A DNA stretch of 64,000 nucleotides, taken from NCBI GenBank assembly GCA_029721435.1, contig CM056573.1, positions 71,366,001-71,430,000 on the forward strand. Direction: 5' to 3'. The DNA comes from Gymnothorax reevesii. Taxonomy: Eukaryota; Chordata; Actinopteri; Anguilliformes; Muraenidae. This document shows positions 1-7,419 of the stretch, piece after piece (position 1 is the first letter of the stretch; every line of letters starts with the position of its first letter). The notes under the pieces are model-generated. The model saw only the letters and a program-made list of their open reading frames with translations. It was not told where the DNA came from and made no database searches. Made by a program: the position numbers and the translations under genes.

Positions 1-1045
1 ATCGAATGTTCATTTTGTTGCTATAACAACAGCACCGTTGCTATAAACAACTCTGCCCAGCGAGCCGACGGAAGAATGCTGATTCTCAGTCCGTGTCCAA
101 TGCTCATGGAAAGATGTCCAGGAGTACATACGATTTGGCCGTGATTTTATTTTTATGAAATTAGATTTTAATTGACTCACTCTTTGTTTAAACAAAAAAA
201 ATGACCGCGATTCAGTAGCATGCTTTCTGTTTACGTATTGACAAAATGTGCCTGCCCTCCACTTAGCCGTCGGGCTTGTCTTGTGACCAAACAGGCTCTG
301 CTGTGACGTGACTTAAATGGATCAGCGGAGGTTTCAAATTCTCCAGCAGCTACAGGTCTCAAAAAAGTTGGGACACTTGTAAAAAGGGGCTTTAAAAGCA
401 TTGAATTTCTAAGAGAATCAGCTGAAAGAACATTTAGCAAGTAATTAAGTTAACTGTCATCTGCTGCGCAACATGATTACTTATAAAAGGGTTGTCATTG
501 AGAGGCTGAGTTTCTCAGAAGTAAAGATGGCCAGAAGCTCTCCCACCTGTGAAGGCTTGCATAAAAAAAAATGTTGAATACTTTAAAAACACTGCTCCTC
601 GACGTTAAATTGCAAAGGCATTGAAGGTCTCATCATCTTCAGTACATGACATCATCAAAAGATTCAGAGTAACTGGAAAAATCTCTGCGTGTAAGGGACT
701 AGGCCGAGACCTTTACTGGATGCCCTTTATCTTCGGACCCTCAGATGCCACTGCATCACTCACCGGCATGATTCTTGGGATTCTGCAATTATAGAGAAAG
801 AAAAAACATCACTGATTATACCTAAAACTGCCACAAGGTCATTTTGACCTCCATTAGTCCCAGTGCAAAAGAATGTAAATGGACTATATAGCGGCTGACT
901 ATGGAGCTAGTCAGATTGGCAGCTCAAAGCACTTGACAGTAGCCTAATACCTCACGTATGCCCATTTATGCGACAAATTCATACTCTGACGGCTACGCAA
1001 GGTAGTCAACTGCATCTTGGTTGACTGCATTTTGTTACTTTCTGA
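1..1045 (+). repeat. Array unit 0 (partial, 3' third)
   Basis: This is the end of a unit whose start is outside the window. It holds the 3' part of sub-repeat B, the truncated sub-repeat C, the Tc1-like fragment (about 343-793), the ERE palindrome (836-850) and the CTGACTA inverted repeat (895-914). It belongs to the left subfamily: it keeps GACCGCG after the B-repeat A-run (8 A here), whereas most units further right have GCGCG. It shares CGAGCC and a GTACAT variant in sub-repeat B with unit 3. Confidence 0.93.
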
Positions 1046-1537
1046 ATGGTGTGCAGGCGCATATATAAGCCAGTTGCTGTCATGACGTCAGAATCAATTT
1101 GTTCTCCCATTTTGCAGGTAGAAATTGTGATTGTCACAGAGCTGTTCTTCTATTTATTTAGTTTATTTAGGAAGCTTGGTAGGATACCAGAAAAAGAAAT
1201 GGATCAGAGGAAATGGATGAATGTAAGTCAGACTTTGGCAAAGCTTCAGGACATGAGTTCTTGTGAGTCAGATGGAGAAGAAATATCAGGGCTCAGTGAT
1301 GCTTCTAGGTCTAGTGAATCCGACTCCAATTTTGAAACTGAATGCGATCGTGAGCCACACGGTAAAGGTATCACAGCTGCTGGGCAAACTAAGCCTTTGA
1401 TGCCAGGAAGGTCACCAAAACTGGATATTTATTCACGTCATAATGCTAAGGTTTCACAGCATAATTTCAAGTCCAAATACTTTGAAACATTTAAAATTAG
1501 CCACAATAGCCAACAAATTGAAGCTTTAAAGCTCTGA
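1046..1537 (+). other. Uncharacterised ORF, 163 codons in units 1-4, 134 codons from unit 5
   Basis: I do not recognise this ORF and doubt that it is a gene. The first 24 codons overlap the TATA/CRE-like motifs. Codons of roughly 25-42 give a short hydrophobic stretch (EIVIVTELFFY then LFSLF). Residues about 70-105 are rich in Ser, Asp and Glu (SSCESDGEE, SSESDSNFETE). The C-terminal third is basic and polar. There are no cysteine or catalytic motifs I can assign. Units 2, 3 and 4 have the same length (4233-4724, 7420-7911, 10608-11099). All later units stop at codon 135 through a TAG. The frame stays open in all 20 copies, but recent copies would share an open frame by descent alone. A splice-acceptor-like TTTTGCAG at 1110-1117 and GTAAGT at 1223-1228 lie inside it. 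Confidence 0.25.
1062..1090 (+). promoter_or_regulatory. TATA-like motif followed by a perfect CRE palindrome
   Basis: TATATAAG is at 1062-1069 and the palindrome TGACGTCA at 1083-1090. TGACGTCA is the full consensus cAMP response element bound by CREB/ATF bZIP proteins. It overlaps a second 8-bp palindrome, GTCATGAC (1079-1086). The pair occurs 16 bp and 37 bp after every anchor in the array. The CRE lies downstream of the TATA-like motif, not upstream as in classical promoters. Whether transcription starts here is unknown. Confidence 0.4.
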
Positions 1538-1725
1538 CCTCTATACTATTTAATCAATGAAGAATCTTAGCAAAACACCATTTATTGTCCACTGAATTCT
1601 GAAAGTACTTTGAAATGCTTTCACTGAGGCAACACCTCACAGCTTAAAAGTATTACAAAGAGTGGTGCATTTTTGTCGATAAAGAGGATGCAGTCATATT
1701 TCCACGTCATCCATGCCATGATGAA
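1538..1725. other. Unclassified spacer between ORF and SINE
   Basis: This 188-bp AT-rich stretch is present in every unit at the same offset. I see no ORF, tRNA-like box or terminal repeat in it. It contains AATAAAG (unit 5 onward; GATAAAG in units 1-4) about 50 bp before the SINE. That is close to, but not clearly, a polyadenylation signal for the upstream ORF. Confidence 0.5.
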
Positions 1726-2046
1726 GGGAGACGCAGTAGCGCAGTGGAGAGCATGGGCTTGACTTGGGATGGAAAGATTCTGTGTTCAAGTCCATGCCTT
1801 AGCCTGTGCAAAGTGTTCTCAGGAAAAACTCTTCACTTCCACACTGCCTCACTCTACCCAGGTGTACAAATGGGTCCCAGCAAAATTGTCAGGGAAACTT
1901 GACTGAGAGCAGTGGGAGAACCCGAGTTGGACTAGTGTCCCATCGAGGGGGTTTAGCAATACTCCTATTTGCTTCATGTCACAGAAACCAGGGTTAAACA
2001 CAGGCCTGGTGGGCCTCCAGGCATGACCTCCACGCCTGGTTAGAAA
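1726..2046 (+). mobile_element. tRNA-derived SINE, V-SINE-like, in every unit
   Basis: The head has an RNA polymerase III box A (TAGCGCAGTGG, 1737-1747) and, 36 bases on, a box B (GTTCAAGTC, 1784-1792), the spacing of a tRNA gene. The body has features I associate with fish V-SINE-type elements: an ACCCAGGTGTACAAATGGGT block (1857-1876), a GTGTCCCATCGAGGGGG block (about 1937-1953) and a CAGAAACCAGGGTTAA block. A hairpin with stem GCCTGG/CCAGGC lies at 2004-2022. There is no A-tail and I could not define a target duplication. Copies occur at anchor +680 to +1000 in all 20 anchored units, so insertion preceded amplification. Box B is intact in units 1-4; from unit 5 on it reads GTTCCAGTC. Family assignment is from memory. 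Confidence 0.75.
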
Positions 2047-2089
2047 TAGTCTTTATTCCGTCTGAGCAGTTGCTCATTTTGAAAACAAG

Positions 2090-2265
2090 AAGGGCACTTG
2101 GTAGAGCTCATACCTCCGCCAAGCCCACATGTAAGTATTATTGGTTCTGGATCCAGGAGAGTATCATCCAGACCAACAACAGCTGTGATTAGTTCCTCTT
2201 TTAGGGCAGATTCTATTCAGTGCTGAAATTTTCTGAAAATCTGTTCATTACATAAGGACATACCA
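2090..2265 (+). mobile_element. Probable RTE-class LINE 3'-end fragment
   Basis: AGGGCACTTGGTAGAGCTCA, then TACCTCCGCCAAGCC, and later GAAATTTTCTGAAAATCTGT followed by TCATTAC, resemble the 3' untranslated end of RTE-type LINEs that recurs widely in fish and invertebrate genomes. No reverse transcriptase or endonuclease coding remains, and the piece is under 200 bp. It directly follows the SINE, so it could instead be the SINE's LINE-derived tail. The call rests on remembered similarity. Confidence 0.4.
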
Positions 2266-2580
2266 AATTGTTCCGAATATAAGACGATTCTGGATATGAG
2301 ACTACTCCCCTTTCTCAAGTCATATTTTGGAAAAAATAGGGTTTTGATGACAAAATCTTGTTTTAGTCACTAAAGAATAATAATCATCGCAAAAATTTCT
2401 TTGAAAATACTGATAAAACAAACTGAAAGAAAAACCAATATAAAAGATTGCAGGCTGTTGTTTTGCGCCATCTATTGTTGTGAACATGTATTGAGTATAG
2501 ACAATAAAACGCACACACAGGATGACTGTTATTGTTAGAAGCCTAGTCCATCGAAAATACGACGACCCCATTTCTCCGCT
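2266..2580. other. AT-rich segment with duplicated GAATATAAGACGA-like motif
   Basis: Two 13-mers 17 bp apart (2275-2287 and 2292-2304) match at 10 positions: GAATATAAGACGA and GGATATGAGACTA. This resembles the repeated terminus of some DNA transposons, but I see no matching inverted end within the unit. The rest is A-rich on the plus strand and includes GCACACACAGG near 2509-2519. An 83-codon minus-strand open frame here (2320-2571) has no recognisable motif and is broken in some copies. Confidence 0.45.
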
Positions 2581-3029
2581 GTGACGTGTCTTAAATGGAA
2601 CGGCGGAGGCGTCAAAGATAAAACAGGGTCACTTGAGCAAAAGGAGAGGAAATAGTAAACATTCCCGATGGACGAGAGATGCTAATTTACTGAGATTCCG
2701 CAGAGAAGTCACTGTTATGTCAAAGATGCAGAGTGCATCGTATGCCTGTTCCGTGGATATGTAAAAAGCACCGTTGCCATAAACATATCTCCCCAGCGGG
2801 CCACAGTACGAAGTAGATTCCCAGTCCGTCGTGGAAACATATACTGGTGTACGTGCGATTAGGTAGTGATTGTTTTTAAATTTCATTTGATTTCATTTGA
2901 CACACTCTTTTTACTTGAACAAAAGATTGACCGCGATTCCGTACCATGCTTTCTGTTAACGTTCTGACAAAATGTGGCAGCCCTCCATGCTTAGGGTCGG
3001 GCGTGTAAAGTCACCGAACAGGCCTTGTG
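2581..3029 (+). repeat. Internal sub-repeat A (~449 bp)
   Basis: This begins GTGACGTGTCTTAAATGGAA and is followed directly by a diverged copy with the same start (sub-repeat B). Shared landmarks in order are GGGTCACTTGAGCA, CCCGATGGA, AGAGTGCATCG, GCACCGTTGC, CAGTCCGT, GTACGTGCGATT, GACCGCGATTC, CATGCTTTCTGTT, TGACAAAATGTG and AACAGGC. A minus-strand 85-codon open frame lies inside it (2629-2886). In most units from 5 on, its first bases read GTTACGTG. Confidence 0.85.
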
Positions 3030-3489
3030 GTGACGTGTCTTAAATGGAACACTCGAGGCGTCATAAATCAGACCGGGTCACTTGAGCAGAAGAAAACAAA
3101 GGAGTAAACAAGCCCGATGGATGAGAGGTTCGAATTCTCTTGGATTCTGCTGAGAAGTCGCTTTGACGTCAAAGAGCCAGAGTGCATCGAATGTTCATTT
3201 TGTTGCTATAACAACAGCACCGTTGCTATAAACAACTCTGCCCAGGGAGCCGACGGAAGAATGCTGATTCTCAGTCCGTGTCCAGTGCTCGTGGAAAGAT
3301 GTCCAGGAGTACGTGCGATTTGGCCGTGATTTTATTTTTATGAAATTAGATTTTAATTGACTCACTCTTTGTTTAAACAAAAAAAAAATGACCGCGATTC
3401 AGTAGCATGCTTTCTGTTTACGTATTGACAAAATGTGCCTGCCCTCCACTTAGCCGTCGGGCTTGTCTTGTGACCAAACAGGCTCTGCT
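3030..3489 (+). repeat. Internal sub-repeat B (~460 bp)
   Basis: This is a diverged tandem partner of sub-repeat A. It contains the 14-bp perfect palindrome CTTTGACGTCAAAG (3161-3174), which includes a second full CRE; sub-repeat A has lost it (TTATGTCAAAG). A 20-bp-period duplication of GTTGCTATAA lies at 3204-3213 and 3224-3233. An A-run after GTTTAAAC varies between about 8 and 16 A among units. Units 0, 1 and 3 keep GACCGCG after the A-run, as sub-repeat A does. Nearly all others have GCGCG, a 2-bp loss. Confidence 0.85.
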
Positions 3490-3529
3490 GTGACGTGACT
3501 TAAATGGATCAGCGGAGGTTTCAAATTCT
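3490..3529 (+). repeat. Truncated sub-repeat C
   Basis: GTGACGTGACTTAAATGGAT starts a third copy of the A/B sub-repeat. It loses similarity after about 40 bp, where Tc1-like sequence begins. The sharp junction is the same in all units, so it predates amplification. Confidence 0.7.
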
Positions 3530-3980
3530 CCGGCAGCAACAGGTCTCAAAAAAGTTGGGACACTTGTAAAAAGGGGCTTTAAAAGCATTGAATTTCTAAG
3601 AGAATCAGCTGAAAGAACATTTAGCAAGTAATTAAGTTAACTGTCATCTGCTGCGCAACATGATGACTTATAAAAGGGTTGTCATTGAGAGGCTGAGTTT
3701 CTCAGAAGTAAAGATGGCCAGAAGCTCTCCCACCTGTGAAGGCTTGCATAAAAAAAAATGTTGAATACTTTAAAAACACTGCTCCTCGACGTTAAATTGC
3801 AAAGGCATTGAAGGTCTCATCATCTTCAGTACATGACATCATCAAAAGATTCAGAGTAACTGGAAAAATCTCTGCGTGTAAGGGACTAGGCCGAGACCTT
3901 TACTGGATGCCCTTTATCTTCGGACCCTCAGATGCCACTGCATCACTCACCGGCATGATTCTTGGGATTCTGCAATTATA
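3530..3980 (+). pseudogene. Tc1-like transposon 5' fragment with broken transposase N-terminus
   Basis: The fragment starts with a leader (GTCTCAAAAAAGTTGGGACA) typical of a fish Tc1-like family. It continues through TATAAAAGG (near 3669) to an ATG at about 3714 and the first part of a transposase. Across two frames the translation contains SSSSVHDIIKRFR, VTGKIS and RCHCITHRHDS-type segments, matching the paired-like helix-turn-helix DNA-binding part of Tc1 transposases. There is a stop within CGACGTTAAATTGC and, in most units, a 1-bp frameshift at CGAGACCTTTACTGG. The DDE/D catalytic domain and both terminal inverted repeats are absent, so it is immobile. Copies occur in all complete units and in unit 0 (about 343-793). 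Confidence 0.8.
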
Positions 3981-4022
3981 GAGAAAGAAAAAACATCACT
4001 GATTATACCTAAAACTGCCACA

Positions 4023-4037
4023 AGGTCATTTTGACCT
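4023..4037. promoter_or_regulatory. Perfect consensus oestrogen response element (IR3), one per unit
   Basis: AGGTCA, a 3-bp spacer and TGACCT form the full 15-bp consensus palindrome bound by vertebrate oestrogen receptors. Copies start at 836, 4023, 7210, 10398, 13582, 16771, 19956, 23145, 26334, 29525, 32712, 35901, 39087, 42273, 45460, 48648, 51838, 56062, 59249 and 62440. The spacer is TTT in the first two and TTC after that. All 12 specified bases are kept in the copies I inspected. It lies about 210 bp before the next ORF anchor. Binding is not shown by sequence alone. Confidence 0.6.
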
Positions 4038-4081
4038 CCATTAGTCCCAGTGCAAAAGAATGTAAATGGACTATATAGCGG

Positions 4082-4101
4082 CTGACTATGGAGCTAGTCA
4101 G
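4082..4101. repeat. Inverted repeat CTGACTA / TAGTCAG
   Basis: Seven-base perfect arms are separated by TGGAGC. It recurs in every unit about 150 bp before the anchor. In unit 13 a 2-bp deletion extends the arms to 8 bp with a 2-bp centre. Confidence 0.6.
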
Positions 4102-4190
4102 ATTGGCAGCTCAAAGCACTTGACAGTAGCCTAATACCTCACGTATGCCCATTTATGCAACACATTCATACTCTGATGGCTACGCAAGGT

Positions 4191-4213
4191 AGTCAACTGC
4201 ATCTTGGTTGACT
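4191..4213. repeat. Inverted repeat AGTCAAC / GTTGACT
   Basis: Arms of 7 bp flank TGCATCTTG. In unit 4 and later units the arms lengthen to 9 bp (GCAGTCAAC / GTTGACTGC, for example 13748-13756 and 13766-13774). The same place also holds a direct repeat of ACTGCATYTTG with a 15-bp period. It lies about 20-40 bp before the ORF anchor and TATA-like motif. Confidence 0.55.
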
Positions 4214-4232
4214 GCATTTTGTTACTTTTTGA

Positions 4233-7200
4233 ATGGTGTGCAGGCGCATATATAAGCCAGTTGCTGTCATGACGTCAGAATCAATTTGTTCTCCCATTTT
4301 GCAGGTAGAAATTGTGATTGTCACAGAGCTGTTCTTCTATTTATTTAGTTTATTTAGTAAGCTTGGTAGGATACCAGAAAAAGAAATGGATCAGAGGAAA
4401 TGGATGAATGTAAGTCAGACTTTGGCAAAGCTTCAGGACATGAGTTCTTGTGAGTCAGATGGAGAAGAAATATCAGGGCTCAGTGATGCGTCTAGGTCTA
4501 GTGAATCCGACTCCAATTTTGAAACTGAATGCGATCGTGAGCCACACGGTAAAGGTATCACAGCTGCTGGGCAAACTAAGCCTTTGATGCCAGGAAGGTC
4601 ACCAAAACTGGATATTTATACACGTCATAATGCTAAGGTTTCACAGCATAATTTCAAGTCCAAATACTTTGAAACATTTAAAATTAGCCACAATAGCCAA
4701 CAAATTGAAGCTTTAAAGCTCTGACCTCTATACTATTTAATCAATGAAGAATCTTAGCAAAACACCATTTATTGTCCTCTGAATTCTGAAAGTTCTTTGA
4801 AATGCTTTCACTGAGGCAACACCTCACAGCTTAAAAGTATTACAAAGAGTGGTGCATTTTTGTCGATAAAGAGGATGCAGTCATATTTCCACGTCATCCA
4901 TGCCATGATGAAGGGAGACGCAGTAGCGCAGTGGAGAGCATGGGCTTGACTTGGGATGGAAAGATTCTGTGTTCAAGTCCTTGCCTTAGCCTGTGCAAAG
5001 TGTTCTCAGGCAAAACTCTTCACTTCCACACTGCCTCACTCTACCCAGGTGTACAAATGGGTCCCAGCAAAATTGTCAGGGAAACTTGACTGAGAGCAGT
5101 GGGAGAACCCGAGTTGGACTAGTGTCCCATCGAAGGGGTTTAGCAATACTCCTATTTGCTTCATGTCACAGAAACCAGGGTTAAACACAGGCCTGGTGGG
5201 CCTCCAGGCATGACCTCCACGCCTGGTTAGAAATAGTCTTTATTCCGTCTGAGCAGCTGCTCATTTTGAAAACAAGAAGGGCACTTGATAGAGCTCATAC
5301 CTCCGCCAAGCCCACATGTAAGTATTATTGGTTCTGGATCCAGGAGAGTATCATCCAGACCAACAACAGCTGTGATTAGTTCCTCTTTTAGGGCAGATTC
5401 TATTCAGTGCTGAAATTTTCTGAAAATCTGTTCATTACATAAGGACATACCGAATTGTTCCGAATATAAGACAATTCTGGATATGAGACTACTCCCCTTT
5501 CTCAAGTCATATTTTGGAAAAAAATAGGGTTTTGATGACAAAATCTTGTTTTAGTCACTAAAGAATAATAATCATCGCAAAAATTTCTTTGAAAATACTG
5601 ATAAAACAAACTGAAAGAAAAACCAATATAAAAGATTGCCGGCTGTTGTTTTGCGCCATCTATTGTTGTGAACATGTATTGAGTATAGACTATAAAACGC
5701 ACACACAGGATGACTGTTATTGTTAGAAGCCTAGTCCACGGAAAATACGACGACCCCATTTCTCCGCTGTGACGTGTCTTTAATGGAACGGCGGAGGCGT
5801 CAAAGATAAAACAGGGTCACTTGAGCAAAAGGAGAGGAAATAGTAAACATGCCCGATGGACGAGAGATGCTAATTTACTGAGATTCCGCAGAGAAGTCAC
5901 TGTTATGTCAAAGACGCAGAGTGCATCGTATGCCTGTTCCGTGGATATGTAAAAAGCACCGTTGCCATAAACATATCTCCCCAGCGGGCCACAGTACGAA
6001 GTAGATTCCCAGTCCGTCGTGGAAACACATACTGGTGTACGTGCGATTAGGTAGTGATTGTTTTTAAATTTCATTTGATTTCATTTGACACACTCTTTTT
6101 ACTTGAACAAAAGATTGACCGCGATTCCGTACCATGCTTTCTGTTAACGTTCTGACAAAATGTGGCAGCCCTCCATGCTTAGGGTCGGGCGTGTAAAGTC
6201 ACCGAACAGGCCTTGTGGTGACGTGTCTTAAATGGAACACTCGAGGCGTCATAAATCAGACCGGGTCACTTGAGCAGAAGAAAACAAAGGAGTAAACAAG
6301 CCCGATGGATGAGAGGTTCGAATTCTCTTGGATTCTGCTGAGAAGTCGCTTTGACGTCAAAGAGCCAGAGTGCATCGAATGTTCATTTTGTTGCTATAAC
6401 AACAGCACCGTTGCTATAAACAACTCTGCCCAGGGAGCCGACGGAAGAATGCTGATTCTCAGTCCGTGTCCAATGCTCATGGAAAGATGTCCAGGAGTAC
6501 GTGCGATTTGGCAGTGATTTTATTTTTATGAAATTAGATTTTAATTGACTCACTCTTTGTTTAAACAAAAAAAAAATGCGCAATTCAGTAGCATGCTTTC
6601 TGTTTACGTATTGACAAAATGTGCCTGCCCTCCACTTAGCCGTCGGGCTTGTCTTGTGACCAAACAGGCTCTGCTGTGACGTGACTTAAATGGATCAGCG
6701 GAGGTTTCAAATTCTCCGGCAGCTCCAGGTCTCAAAAAAGTTGGGACACTTGTAAAAAGGGGCTTTAAAAGCATTGAATTTCTAAGAGAAACAGCTGAAA
6801 GAACATTTAGCAAGTAATTAAGTTAACGGTCATCTGCTGCGCAACATGATTACTTATAAAAGGGTTGTCATTGAGAGGCTGAGTTTCTCAGAAGTAAAGA
6901 TGGCCAGAAGCTCTCCCGCCTGTGAAGGCTTGCATAAAAAAAAAATGTTGAATACTTTAAAAACACTGCTCCTCGACGTTAAATTGCAAAGGCATTGAAG
7001 GTCTCATCATCTTCAGTACATGACATCATCAAAAGATTCAGAGTAACTGGAAAAATCTCTGCCTGTAAGGGACTAGGCCGAGACCTTTTACTGGATGCCC
7101 TTTATCTTTGGACCCTCAGATGCCACTGCATCACTCACCGGCATGATTCTTGGGATTCTGCAATAATAGAGAAAGAAAAACATCACTGATTATACCTAGA

Positions 7201-7419
7201 ACTGCCACAAGGTCATTCTGACCTCCATTAGTCCCAGTGCAAAAGAATGTAAATGGACTATATAGGGGCTGACTATGGAGCTAGTCAGATTGGCAGCTCA
7301 AAGCACTTGACAGTAGCCTAATACCTCACGTATGCCCATTTATGCAACACATTCATACACTGATGGCTACGCAAGGCAGTCAACTGCATCTTGGTTAACT
7401 GCATTTTGTTACTTTTTGA
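4233..7419 (+). repeat. Array unit 2 (left subfamily)
   Basis: Length is 3,187 bp. It has the 163-codon ORF (4233-4724), with a Thr codon in place of the usual Ser just before the Arg-His-Asn motif. SINE about 4913-5233 with intact box B. Tc1-like fragment about 6716-7166. An extra T near 7085-7090 restores the Tc1 helix-turn-helix frame, giving an open stretch at 6995-7189. It shares ACACATAC (about 6025), AGCTCC (about 6721), AAACAGCTG (about 6789) and AACGGTC (about 6825) with unit 4 but not with unit 3. A private GCGCAATTC lies near 6578. Confidence 0.96.

Larger units (their letters stand above)
1046..4232 (+). repeat. Array unit 1 (left subfamily, reference unit)
   Basis: Length is 3,187 bp. 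The ORF is the 163-codon form (1046-1537) with a private AGG codon (Arg) where the others have AGT (Ser). The SINE is at about 1726-2046 with an intact box B. Sub-repeats are at 2581, 3030 and 3490. The Tc1-like fragment at about 3530-3980 starts with AGCAACAGG, closer to the remembered family sequence than the AGCTACAGG of most units. Sub-features are annotated in detail on this unit; add the anchor difference to transfer them to the others. Confidence 0.96.

Noticed and set aside
1737..1793. Functional tRNA gene
   Set aside because: Box A and box B are present, but there is no proper acceptor or anticodon stem pairing and it continues into a SINE body.
2320..2571. Minus-strand 83-codon hydrophobic ORF
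   Set aside because: It lies in AT-rich sequence, its length changes between units (75, 83, 85 codons or missing), and it has no recognisable motif.
2629..2886. Minus-strand 85-codon ORF in sub-repeat A and 61-codon ORF in sub-repeat B with similar LGRxVYxNGA segments
   Set aside because: The similarity follows from A and B being tandem duplicates at DNA level. There is no domain, start context or length conservation to support coding.
6995..7189. Intact Tc1 transposase ORF in unit 2
   Set aside because: A 1-bp gain restores part of the DNA-binding region only. The catalytic domain and terminal repeats are missing.
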